Source of the DNA: Asterias amurensis
Lineage: Eukaryota; Echinodermata; Asteroidea; Forcipulatida; Asteriidae
Assembly: GCF_032118995.1 (NCBI RefSeq)
Contig: NC_092662.1
Coordinates: forward strand, 2,666,001-2,730,000
DNA: 64,000 nucleotides
Direction: 5' to 3'
Of this stretch, positions 12,019 to 22,920 are shown one piece after another. The position numbers and the translations under genes were made by a program. The notes under the pieces were generated by a model. That model did no database searches. It was not told where the DNA came from and saw only the letters and a program-made list of their open reading frames with translations. Positions within the stretch are counted from its first letter, which is position 1; each line of letters begins with the position of its first letter.

Positions 12019-13771
12019 CTTATAGAGATTCCCCACTAAGAAATATTACACCCATGCGAGTTGTTCATAAAATAGACACCTTATAAAAAAAATAATAACT
12101 GTCATTTTTTTTATTATTAACGAAAGAAACATACAGAAACTTAAATAACAAAACATAATTTCTGATACTTATTTCGCGAAGTATATTTTTTAAATGTTAT
12201 TCTTAGTTCCAGGCCAGGAAAAATTTGTCTTTTTTTTTTTAGTTTCCAAGCAAAAACAAGACCTAGGTTGAGTCATATATCAATTGCGATACAATAAATG
12301 TCATTAGTCGAAACCCTTGCCTTAACTAAAAACGAAGGGAGAAATAAAGTAGTTTGTGTGTAGTCCTCGCCCCAACTTTTTAACAATCGTAGAAAACATC
12401 ACTTCTCGCTTTATATGCACATTACGGTAGCCTGGATTCCTGAACTTTGTCAAACTGTTCTGTAAAATTGTAACTAAGAATGGTTTCCAGGCTACTTATT
12501 TTAAACAGGGTTTTAATTTTAATGGAGGCTGAAGATTTCTTAATTTATATATAAAATATATATATATACGTTCTCGTTATGTATATGCAAAAAAAATATC
12601 AAAATTTCAAACTTTAAAAAAAAAAATAGAAAGGAACGGAAAAGGTGCGTTGAACAGCGCCTGGAAACATAATTATTTCTTTGCCACCCATTGCACGCCG
12701 TGACATTTTCTCGAAAAAAATCACTAATACATGGTTTTGATTGTCTTTAAATTAATCAGAAACAACTCTTTATCAATGTGAGGAAGAAAAAAATTGTAAG
12801 TATTATTGAAAGAAAAAAACTTTTACCATTGTAAGATAAGAATAAAACAACCTTGTAAGATGTTTGTCTAATTCCTGTCTCTTCACCGAGTGGTTTTGTT
12901 GTTTTTATTTATTTCGATTGTCTAAATGTTAATTATTAATTCATAATAAAAGCCCCTTCATGAAACAGGTTGAAATACCACAGGGCAGCCATAATCAACG
13001 CGCCTTGTAAATAATATGACTGATGGAAATATTATCAAATTATAATAGAGTGTTAACATTGTGTTCAGCACCCCATTTAGAAACGTATTCTCTAATCCGT
13101 AATTTCCTTCTAAATATCACCCCCTTCCCTGAAGAAAACAAAACAATTATGCACCACGCTTTTAACTTGCACACTTTTGGTTTTATTTTTGGGTTATAAC
13201 GATAGAAACATCACTGTGAAAACCAAATTGAGCATTTAATTCATTGTTCATCGCTGAGTCGATGCCAGAAAAGAGGGGATGGTATGCGTGGGTTTGGGGA
13301 GGGGAGAGACCCAGCATGCAGCCCCGAATTCTATGGGAAAATCGCTAAAACTCGATAATTGACATTTTGAGAAAAGCGGCTACAGAGATGAGCTATTTTT
13401 AGCCAGACTACACGAAATGTAAAAGTAATCTGAGAATGATGGGACATTCACATCTATACATAGAAGGCCTTTGGAACTTTGGAATTGAAAAACGCCCTCA
13501 ATTTACCCTGAAATTGTCGTGTTTATTAAAAGATAAAAGGCATAACAACTGTGAAGTTAAATTTGGCTGTTTTGCCGTGCAAGGGCCTTTGTCTAAGGGA
13601 CGGGTTGGAGGCGAGTCAGTGTCGTACAAAAGGGGGTGAAACTATGGGGGCGGGGCTCGAGCCTTCCTTCCTCCATGCTCCAACCATTGCAACGGCATGC
13701 CGACTAGTTTCGTAATTTGGTCGGCAGTATCTACACAAATACGCTGTTACCTTTTGAAATAGAACTTTCAC
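12019..13771. other. Intergenic, AT-rich, nothing recognised
   Basis: Long AT-rich stretch with several A or T homopolymers. The short sequence tagcctggattcctgaac near 12430 and its partial mirror tttccaggctactta near 12484 suggest a small decayed hairpin. No gene or complete element is supported. Confidence 0.35.
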
Positions 13772-15375
13772 AGGTTAGTTTAATGTTATATAATATACAA
13801 CTATATAGAGAAATGAAACAAACAAACAAATAAACAAACAAACAAACAAACAATTGTTTTCAATTGCCAAACCTATTTCGTCCTTAATTTTACGGAACGA
13901 AATATGTTGTATCATTCCTTCGTGGTGAGTCCACAACATGCAGTCCCTAATAGGCGTCCCTGTGGAATTGCTCTTTTCACTGTCCGTGTTCTTTTAAAAC
14001 ATCTCCCAGTAGACTTATGAACAAAAAAAAAATCCATGTGGAGCACCAAAGTCTTTAGAATTCCCATTATTTCCCCTTTTTGTTTTGTCCGGTCTATATA
14101 AGGTACGGAACGAGCACACCCTAGGTTAGTTAGTTTAATGTTATATAATATATACAACTATATAGAGAATCGAAACAGACAAACAGACAAACAAATAAAC
14201 AAACAAACAAACAAACAAACAAACAAACAAACAACGAAATCCATGCGGAGCACCCAAGTCTTTAGAATTCCCATTATTTCCCCTTTTTGTTTTGTCCGGT
14301 CTATATAAGGTACGGAACGAGCACACCCTAGGTTAGTTAGTTTAATGTTATATAATATATACAACTATATAGAGAATCGAAACAGACAAACAGACAAACA
14401 AATAAACAAACAAACAAACAAACAAACAAACAAACAACGAAATCCATGCGGAGCACCCAAGTCTTTAGAATTCCCATTATTTCCCCTTTTTGTTTTGTCC
14501 GGTCTATATAAGGTACGGAACGAGCACACCCTAGGTTAGTTAGTTTAATGTTATATAATATATACAACTATATAGAGAATCGAAACAGACAAACAGACAA
14601 ACAAATAAACAAACAAACAAACAAACAAACAAACAAACAAACAAACAACGAAATCCATGCGGAGCACCCAAGTCTTTAGAATTCCCATTATTTCCCCTTT
14701 TTGTTTTGTCCGGTCTATATAAGGTACGGAACGAGCACACCCTAGGTTAGTTAGTTTAATGTTATATAACATATACAACTATATAGAGAATCGAAACAGA
14801 CAAACAGACAAACAAATAAACAAACAAACAAACAAACAAACAAACAAACAACGAAATCCATGCGGAGCACCCAAGTCTTTAGAATTCCCATTATTTCCCC
14901 TTTTTGTTTTGTCCGGTCTATATAAGGTACGGAACGAGCACACCCTAGGTTAGTTAGTTTAATGTTATATAATATATACAACTATATAGAGAATCGAAAC
15001 AGACAAACAGACAAACAAATAAACAAACAAACAAACAAACAAACAAACAAACAAACAAACAACGAAATCCATGCGGAGCACCCAAGTCTTTAGAATTCCC
15101 ATTATTTCCCCTTTTTGTTTTGTCCGGTCTATATAAGGTACGGAACGAGCACACCCTAGGTTAGTTAGTTTAATGTTATATAACATATACAACTATATAG
15201 AGAATCGAAACAGACAAACAGACAAACAAATAAACAAACAAACAAACAAACAAACAAACAAACAACGAAATCCATGTGGAGCACCCAAGTCTTTAGAACT
15301 CCCATTATTTCCCCCTTTTTGTTTTGTCCTTGGTCTATATAAGCTACATGTACGGAACGAGCACACCCTCATATC
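13772..15375. repeat. Higher-order tandem array with embedded (AAAC)n and TATA-like motif
   Basis: A unit starting GGTTAGTTAGTTTAATG recurs at about 14124, 14331, 14534, 14745, 14948 and 15159. Spacings are 207, 203, 211, 203 and 211 bp, so pairs of units repeat every 414 bp (a dimeric higher-order repeat). Each unit holds AAAC/AAAT runs, then aatccatgcggagcaccc, then ggtctatataaggtacgg and cgagcacacccta. Alternate units also differ at one site (tataatata versus tataacata). The first copy (13772-14123) is 352 bp and contains about 145 bp missing from all the others. The last copy is diverged. Frames rich in CLFV and QTNK are translations of the microsatellite and not genes. Confidence 0.92.
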
Positions 15376-15391
15376 ACAGTTCACTGCAAGC

Positions 15392-15768
15392 TAAAGGCAC
15401 CGGACACCTTTGGTAATTGTCAAAGACCATTATTCTCACTTGATGTATCTCAACATAATGCATAAAATAGAACAAATCTGTGAAAATTTTGACTCGATTG
15501 GTCATCGGAGTTGCCAGAGAATAGAGAAAGAAAAAAACACCATTATTGCACAATCGGTTTGTTACCAGAATCCTAAAAAAAAGGATTCGGGTCTGAAGTC
15601 TTTTAATATTTGAGTGAGAAACTACTTCTTTCTCAAAAACTACGTTTCTTCCGATAAAGAGCCATTTCCCACAATGTGTTTTACTTTCAATAACCTTCCA
15701 ATCCTCGAATTAAGGTTTTTTTTTATAACAATTATTTCAGTAATTACCAATAGTATACATAGTGCCTC
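15392..15768 (+). mobile_element. TTAA MITE (family 2)
   Basis: Left end CTAAAGGCACCGGACACC with ttggtaattgtcaaag; right end cagtaattaccaatagtatacatagtgcc. Same family as the copies at 48255 and 58809. It abuts the tandem array at 15375. Confidence 0.7.
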
Positions 15769-16356
15769 GACGAAGTGATAGTTCTGCATCCCTATAACTC
15801 GCCCACCTCCAGCCCTTCACAAACCTGCCCCACTTTCCTCAATGGTAGACTGCAGAAATTATCCTCTGCAATAATATGTGGAAGGATGTTTAAAAAATAA
15901 CGAGTCTGTCAAAAGACCCTGGTGGAGTTGGCACCCGACGAATGAACAATAATCTCATCACAGCTTGATGGGTTTTTGCTTTGCCTTGCGTACCATTTTC
16001 CCTCCGACAGATTTCATGCTTTGAGGCACACACAAATTGACTAAATCTATGCTCCATTTTTGGACAATTACAGGGTATTTTTATGAGGTGATTTTCATGC
16101 TTCTATACCTACGCTGATGTATACGAATCAAATCGTAAGAAACGGTATAGATCTTGCAGTTGAAATGTAGGTCAGGTCACGGGGATTTGTGATTTATGTT
16201 ATATTTTGGTTTTGGTTGTTGTTGTTGTTGTTTGTTTTTGGTGTTTTTTGTTTGTTTATCAGTTAAAGTTGTTTATCAGCTTTTAAATGAATTTTTGTAT
16301 ACTTTGTTTTTTTCTTCTGAAGACGATCAGAGCACACTGGTCGAAACAATGAGTTG
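15769..16356. other. Intergenic, nothing recognised
   Basis: Unique-looking sequence with a short TTG/TTTG-rich microsatellite near 16210-16255. No gene is supported. Confidence 0.35.
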
Positions 16357-16746
16357 TTAAAGGAACACGTTGCCTTGGATCGGACGAGTTGGTCAAAACA
16401 AAAGCGTTTGTAACCGTTTTTTATATAATGCATATGGTTGGAAAGATGTTTTAAAAGTAGAATACAATGATCTACACAAGTTTGCCTCGAAATTGCGTGG
16501 TTTTCCTTCTACTGTGCGAACTAACACGTTCGGCCATTTATGGGAGTCAAAATTTTGACCCCCATAAATGGCCGACGTGTTAGTCGACGAGGTAAAGGGA
16601 AAACCACGCAATTTTGAGGCATGTTTGTGTGGATCATTGTATTCTACTTTTACAAGATCTTTCCAGCCATATGCATTTTATAAAAAACGGTTGCAAACGC
16701 TTTCCAAAGACCAACTCGACCGATCCAAGGCAATGTGTTCCTTTAA
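16357..16746. mobile_element. Palindromic TTAA MITE (family 1), copy 1
   Basis: A 390-bp element with ends TTAAAGGAACACGTTGCC and GGCAACGTGTTCCTTTAA. The two halves are inverted repeats for almost their whole length, meeting at a central hairpin (ggccatttatgggagtca / tgacccccataaatggcc). TTAA at both termini is the target duplication of piggyBac-type transposases, so this is probably a non-autonomous relative. Apparent small proteins in both halves are mirror frames of the palindrome. Confidence 0.9.
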
Positions 16747-17817
16747 TCACCAGTTCTTTTCAGAACCAACACTACTCACTACTTCCACACGATGTGACCA
16801 CAAACCTCTCTTTATATAAGCTTTATTTACATGTCGTTGTCATTTATTTTTTCCCCAGAAAATTTACCCTAAATTGTGGGTTTTTATGGATTACTAGTAA
16901 TGTTGGTCATGAGATGTAGAGAATTGTAATGCCCTATAATAACTCGGTTTGCGATTTTAGCATTACAAAACAGAACATTGGCTTTTCATTTTGTGTTCTA
17001 CCCCCGAAAATGTACTCTACAACGAATGTTGGTCATTGGCGAGATCTGAAATGTCCGAACAACTCCGTCTGCGGTTAATCGTTAATACACCCACCCCCTA
17101 CCAACCGGAACCCACCATTGGCTGGTGAAATTATTATCATTTTGTGCCCCCCCCCCCATTTCTGAAAGAAAAATAAATAAATAGTATTAATAATAAATAA
17201 TGAAATATATATATACCTAAACTATTGGCTTATACAGAGTACTTTAACGTAGGAATGTTGGTTGTAAGCACTTGTTAGAATTGTAATGTCCTAATAACTC
17301 TGTTTGCGGTTATTTGTTAATTTAAAACCACATAAAATACCCCCCCCCCCCCCCCCACCCCCGGCCAACCAGAACCCACATTACACAATGTTAGCTTACT
17401 AATCCAACCCTTGTAACGGTTGGCTCATCACACCATCGAGGGTAAAAAAACCTAAGTATCGTCAGAACAACGAAGAGCTCTGTATGGTGTGAGCGGCGAG
17501 CTCGCCAAGGTCGCTTGCCTAGAGAAAGCCGCGTGTGGACGGCAGCGACTACCTGCATTTGCCCGGTGCAGTCTCAAGGATTTTCATATTTTTTCATTTT
17601 TATGAATAATTTTTCTTGTGACCGCCCTGACCACCTCAATACTAATACACACAAGTCAGCGCCTTCAATCACCCAATTCAAACATTCAATATTTCGTGAG
17701 GTTTAATGTGGGTTTTTTTTTAGATGAGAGAAGGCGTTGTTTTCACGAAGTTCTATATAGGCATTAATTTAATAACAACGATTTTGCTGGTATGCTACGT
17801 TTTTGTTAGCTACGTCT
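16747..17817. repeat. Diverged three-copy repeat with poly-C tracts
   Basis: Three related segments start at about 16903, 17030 and 17256. They share gttggtcat/gttggttgt, a gaattgtaatg(t)cc variant and aactc(g/t)gtttgcgg, and two of them end in C-rich runs followed by ccaaccggaacccac / ccaaccagaacccac. This is an old local repeat. No gene is visible in the remaining sequence to 17817. Confidence 0.5.
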
Positions 17818-18372
17818 TTAACGGCACTAGACCCTATTGGTAATTACAAAACAATAACTGTTGGCATACAAACTTACTTGGTAACGAGCTATTGAGAGCT
17901 GTTGACTGTATACAACATTGTAGGGGGGAAACGGCTCCTTCTGAAGTAACGCATGGTTTTTTAGAAAGGGGTTATTTCTCACTCAAACATTAAAATACTT
18001 CAGCAGACCCTGACCTTTTTATTATGCATCTGAAAACACACAAATTTGTGCAATAAGGGTGTTTCTTCTTTCAATATTGTCTTGCAACTTCGATGAACAA
18101 TTGAGTCAAAATTTTCATAGGTTTGTTGTGTGATGCATATGTTGGGATACACCAAGTGAGAAGAAGGTCAGGGGTGGATTTCACAAAGGTAGTCCTAACT
18201 TAGGACTAGTCCTAGGCAATGCTTAGAGATATGACCAGTCCTAAGTTAGGATGAGTTACTGGTCCTAACGTAGGACCAGTCCTATCTCTTAGCATTGCCT
18301 AGGACTAGTCCTAAGTTAGAACTACCTTTGTGAAATCCACCCCTGGTCTTTGACAATTATTACTAAAGATAT
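17818..18372 (+). mobile_element. TTAA MITE (family 2) with a nested fold-back insertion
   Basis: Left end ttaacggcactagacccta and body as in other family 2 copies. The right part (ctttgacaattattactaaagatatcc) is displaced by a 177-bp fold-back element inserted at 18169. Removing the insertion leaves about 380 bp, the family's usual length. Confidence 0.65.
18169..18345. mobile_element. Long near-perfect palindrome (family 4 fold-back)
   Basis: CAGGGGTGGATTTCACAAAG at the left end is mirrored by the right end CTTTGTGAAATCCACCCCTG. The arms continue through gtagtcctaacttaggactagtcctaggcaatgc and its complement, and inner copies of taggaccagtcct repeat the motif. The high arm identity suggests a recent insertion. 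Related, more decayed copies occur at 18381, 25833 and 43088. Confidence 0.85.
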
Positions 18373-18380
18373 CCAGCAGC

Positions 18381-18470
18381 CGATTTCACGAAACGCTAAT
18401 ACAGTGCAAGGATGGAACTCGACCTAAATCCTGAGATTAAGCTCAAGTTAGAAGAAGTTTGGTGAAATCG
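18381..18470. mobile_element. Short family 4 fold-back relative
   Basis: Ends CGATTTCACGAAACG and TTTGGTGAAATCG are an imperfect inverted repeat, with the gattaagctcaagttag type interior seen in this family. Likely a decayed copy. Confidence 0.4.
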
Positions 18471-19239
18471 ACGACAAAAATGATGAGCTCCGCCGTATTG
18501 GTCAAATAAGTCAGTATCTCACAACATGAAGAGAGCTGCAGCAGCGCCTGTAGTGTTGTTACATGGTGGCAGTCATGCATCGACAACGGTGGACATTGTT
18601 ACTGGCAGACATCTTGTTTTTATTGCGCTCAAATCAACCCGTTACTGTCAAGAGGCTTGAAGTCAAAACAGCGATGTCCGTAGTTTGTTTATAGTACGGA
18701 GCTGCGTCGAATCATTTTGTGTGAAGGGGGATGTGACTTCAGGAAGATGGGCACTGAGAAAGACCCCCCCCCCCCTCCCCAGTCGCGATGTACGTGTTGT
18801 TTTTTTCTATAGTAAAGATTGACGTTGAAAAAGATACATGTATGATAATCTTCCTATAGTAAAAAATTGCTCTTGGACAAATCAGGAAAATTTTGATTAA
18901 ATGGCCTGAAAAACTCTTAACCACACATCATAACATGATGCAGCAAGGAGAGAGAAGCCCTCCATGGAACAAGTAAGGCCAGTTCGAAAATTATTTTCCT
19001 ACTTTTTTCAAAGGACCAACTATCGTGTATTTGTATGTACAATGAAAGCAAATGCACCCAACAACTCAACATCTGCGTCCATGCTGCCCTTTGTCGACTA
19101 GATTGTGAAACAAATATCCCTTTTTTTTGGACCCACCCACCTCAAATATTTAATTGTTCAATGGCTTTGTGATATGATCCATACACTAAAGTATTGACTT
19201 TAATGAACCAGATATTTTAGAACAAAGGTCTTTAACATC
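18471..19239. other. Intergenic, nothing recognised
   Basis: Contains a C run at about 18765-18775 and otherwise unremarkable AT-rich sequence. No gene is supported. Confidence 0.35.
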
Positions 19240-19430
19240 AAGCTCGCATATTTTACACATGTTACTGGCAAAAATTTCATGCCATATGCCTATACATTGC
19301 TTGTGATTGGTATTGTTGTTTACTTAGCATAACAATTGAGTGGAGTCTTGGTCAGTAATCTGATTTTACTAAGCAAAGATTTTTTTGCTTAAGAAAAAAA
19401 GATGTGCTTAAGCGGCTCTACGAAATTGTG
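19240..19430. mobile_element. GCTTAAGC-type MITE (family 3), partial
   Basis: Shares ttactggcaaaaattt, tgccatat, attgcttgtga, cttggtcagtaatctga and ttactaagcaaagatttttttgctt with the copy at 53735-53935, and ends in tgcttaagcggctctacgaaatt. The left terminus is lost. Confidence 0.55.
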
Positions 19431-19489
19431 TTTTGGTGTTTTCAGTGGCTTCTATCATCAAGCTTCTACACTCAAAAGATAAATAATTT

Positions 19490-20040
19490 ATTTGCATTCC
19501 AACGTTGGTCAATTTCACATGGTTGGGGTTGGTTGGACAACAAAGTAGTACGTTACTAACATGTGCAGTAATCTACATGTCCCATTCGAACAAATAAAGG
19601 TACGCATCCATCCCCTGTCACTTTCACATGGTTGGGATTGAACATTGTGTAGTAATTTTTATAGCTTGTTACGCATTATACATTAGGACCAAAACAAAAT
19701 TTGCATTCATTGGTCAATTTCACACATGGTCGGGGTTAGACAACATAAGTCACAAATTTCTTACATTCGACAAAATTAATGGTCAGGCTGGGCAACATAA
19801 GTAGTAAAACGATACCATTATAAGCATTATACATTCGAAAAAATAAATAATTTGCATCCATTGGTCAGTTTCACATTCTACATTTTGAAAAGTACATGCA
19901 TCCAACATTGGTCAATTTCACATGGTCAGATTGGACAACATGTAGTAAATTTCTAACATTGTACTGTAAAGCATTCTACATGGGAAAACATAAAGCTATG
20001 CAACCAGCCTTTTGGTCAATTTCATATGGCCTGGCTGGAC
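19490..20040. repeat. Diverged tandem repeat, about 90-130 bp unit
   Basis: Phrases such as ttggtcaatttcacatggt, tggacaacataagtagtaa and cattatacattcgaaaaaataa with ttgcatcca recur five or more times in the same order. This is a degenerate satellite. It carries no open frame of note. Confidence 0.65.
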
Positions 20041-20640
20041 AACGTAAGCAGTAGCATGTTTATTTTCATTCCACCACAGCCAGCTTTTACAATGCCCCCA
20101 GACCCAGACATTTTTCTACTTTTATTTTTTTCAATAAAAGATACTCGTCACCTCATTGTGCGATTTCGACCTGGTCAACCAAGGCTTGGGTATTATTGCC
20201 GTCTCAATACTGACCCAGACAATATGGAATTACGTAATGCCTGTGTAGCTTCGCGGGGGGTGTCTAGACGGCAGCGTATCGTATGTCAAGCCCAGTGGAG
20301 TGTTTTTTAGCTGTAAAGTCTGGGGCTGATCATCAAGCCAATGGTTGCCGCAATTACTTCTCGAACCCCATTCAAGGCTAAACCGCCACTGGCTAGCGTT
20401 TAAGCATGCGGATTTTTTTTTTTGGGGGGGGGGGGGGTGAGTGGATAAATTTATGTACATTAAAAAATGTCTGGAGGTTATAGTGAAGTTAAAATATATT
20501 TGCAGAAAATACAAAAGATACATGAGACATAAGCTGATAACAAGAGAGCGATTCCCTAGATGTTGCTGGGTTTTTAATCGCATTTTGGAAACAATGAACT
20601 GATCTATTGTTTACACCTCTATCTCCATTGTTTAAGCATG
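20041..20640. other. Intergenic, nothing recognised
   Basis: Includes a T run and a G run at about 20410-20437. Open frames of roughly 95-117 codons overlap on opposite strands without domain or splice support. Confidence 0.35.
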
Positions 20641-20950
20641 GAGGTAGAATTTAGTGAAAAGAGTTATTATATGGATGAGATTGTTCAGACTTTTGGCTGA
20701 ATTCAGACTTTTTATGTCGGCCTGCTGGTGAAGAAAATCAGGCAATAATTGTTCCACATTATAAAGAAATCCTGCTCATTGGTCTACTTCTCTAGTGCTT
20801 TGGATTCTGTTTCCAAAAGCTCCTGGAATCTATAACCCCAGGGGTTACCAAAAGGTAGAAATGCCATCATTTCAACATACCTTTGAATTTGTATCAAAAT
20901 TTCAGACTTTTTCGTTAGTAAATGACTCTCACCCCTGGTTATAGTATTTG
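20641..20950 (+). repeat. Unclassified dispersed repeat, copy 1
   Basis: Shares ordered blocks with 24388-24645: gatgagattgttcagacttt, gacttttatgtcggcct, gaagaaaatcaggc, agaaatcctg, ctacttctctagtgctttgga and taccaaaaggtaga. Class unknown; possibly an old SINE or DNA element. Confidence 0.6.
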
Positions 20951-21239
20951 TTAGAAGTTTTTTAGTTCAATCAATCTGAGAAGATTGCTGTGCATTATGG
21001 TTTTGGATTTATGTTGTGGTCATTACACAGAGTGTTGTTTCGAAAACAGGTAGTGAGCAACCAGCATTTTGTTTTTGGAGGGAATTATTTCGTTAAAAGC
21101 AGCTGGTTGCGTAATAAAATTACGATTAAACTACAAAGAAGCTTCTATCTGTGGTGAATTATCCGTAGGCGTGTAGACGATCCAGGGGGTGGACGATGGC
21201 CAGAGAGATGTATGGGCCCATGTGGCAAGGGGAAACTCC

Positions 21240-21254
21240 CCCCCCCCCCCCCCC
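21240..21254. repeat. Poly-C tract
   Basis: Pure C run between aaactcc and accacc, immediately upstream of the AACC microsatellite. Confidence 0.8.
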
Positions 21255-21319
21255 ACCACCCTACCGTCGCAACGGACAGAAAAAACAAAAACTACAATTT
21301 AATAGCAACAATAACATCA

Positions 21320-21508
21320 ACCAATAAACCAACCAACCAAGAAACCAACCAACTAACCAATCAACCAACCAACAAACCAACCAACCAACAAACCAACCAA
21401 CCAACCAACCAACCACCAACCAACCAACCAACCTACCAACCAACCAACCAACCAACCAACCAACCAAACAACCAACGAATCAAACAACCAACCAACAAAC
21501 CAACCAAT
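21320..21508. repeat. (AACC)n microsatellite
   Basis: About 190 bp of AACC units with occasional AAAC, ACTAACC and AATC variants. The NQPT-rich and WLVG-rich frames here are translations of the repeat. Confidence 0.95.
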
Positions 21509-22902
21509 GGAGGATAGGATTATAGTGATATTGTCGAATAGGTCAGTGATATGGAACCTAGCTCTGGAATCCCATTCCACACACAGATACAAACAATACC
21601 ACAGAGTTATTCCGGCCGGCCCGATGCCACAACATCTTGCAAATTTTGGTAAAGCCTCCCCTATACAGACTAGTACAAAGTCTCAAGTTTTGTTTATGGT
21701 TCGGAGAGGAGTATACCTACATGAATGTGTAACAGTCAATTCTGCCGATGGTTATACTTATAAAATAATAGAAGTTCTGCCAAATGGACATTATAAACTA
21801 GTTTATTGCCCCGTGGTTAAAGTATTAATTTTACAGGCATTCTTATACCCCACATGCTACCACCAAGGGTTCTGGTTGCCTTGGGTGTGAACGAAAAATT
21901 GTCTGTTAATCTAAGGATCTTGAAAATTCATTTCTTCAAGAAAGGTAGACTTCGTATTCGGTGGCAGGCTTCCATTTTGTGATTTGAAAGATGCTAGCGA
22001 AAACAAGGTGCCACTCACAGTTTGTCCTCACGCTTCTGAAATAGCGCCCTCTGCGGATGTACTAATTTGCTCGTGAGGACAATATTGCTTGCTTTAAATG
22101 TGTTTGAACATTTTTTTAAGATATGAGAATGATGACAAATATAAAAATGACGGAGTTAGACCATTCATTCTGGCTACGTATTTTTCAAAAGTTAATGATC
22201 AGGGACGTGGTAAAACAAGGTTTAATCACGCGCCCTCTTGTGTCAAAGATTTATAGTCTTTAAAACTGTCGTCTGCTAACATTACTAGGTCACATGGCAC
22301 CCAACCCTCTGCTTTGTATTTTGGGGTTTACTCGCAGACAATGTTTTTAGGTTTTTTTCAAAACATTGTGGTTTTGAAATTAACAGAATACTTACTTCAA
22401 AACTACGGTAACATCATTTTTCAGACTCATGACAAAAACGACAAAAAAGCACGTTGCCTTTCTTGATTGCGAGAGGGCGCTATTTAAAGAATACGGACAG
22501 TTACCCAGACGTACAGCCGATATACACTTGCACTATCCTGGTATTACCAGACTACTGCATGATTTCACAAACAGCAAGGTACGCATGTGACAATTGAAAT
22601 TAAAAAGCACCTACAATTTTACCGAAAAGTCATGTAAATTGATGGTTGGCGACAAGAAACAAAGTTCAGCTTGAAAGGAGATACAGTTGAGAAATAGTGG
22701 AACATTTTTGTTTTCATATTCTGTTATCAACAGTTGGATTTTGGGGCATTTTTGTACTGACTGGAACTTGTCTGCAGTGTCAGTCGGTCATTTCCATTTT
22801 TATTTTGAGTCAATAGATTTCAGTGCAAAGTGTCACTGGTCACTGTCTGTTTCAGATAGAGAAAGATTCGTCAGTCCACATTGTCACTAAAGTTACTTCA
22901 CA
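21509..22902. other. Upstream flank of CacyBP; probable 5' UTR and promoter near its end
   Basis: No recognised gene. The last few hundred bases before 22903 should hold the CacyBP promoter and 5' UTR. I see no clear TATA box close to the start. An open frame at 21507-21890 starts inside the AACC tail and has no recognised domain. Confidence 0.35.
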
Positions 22903-22920
22903 ATGGCCGGAGTAGACCAG
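22903..22920 (+). CDS. CACYBP: CacyBP coding exon 1
   Basis: Encodes only MAGVDQ before a GTAAGG donor, phase 0. The start is in good context (cacaATGG). A very short first coding exon is unremarkable for this gene type, and the join to 24011 restores the family's N-terminal LDLEE helix. Confidence 0.85.

Noticed and set aside
14137..15194. Series of similar 60-76 codon frames rich in CLFV on the minus strand
   Set aside because: They are translations of the (AAAC)n tandem array and repeat with its period; no gene.
16370..16919. Frames encoding similar peptides here and at 33151-33766, 36629-36916 and 61544-61934 on both strands
   Set aside because: Mirror translations of the family 1 palindromic MITE, not a protein family. 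The SelJ exon 3 frame merely runs into one copy.
21212..21592. NQPT-rich and WLVG-rich frames on both strands
   Set aside because: Frames through the AACC microsatellite.
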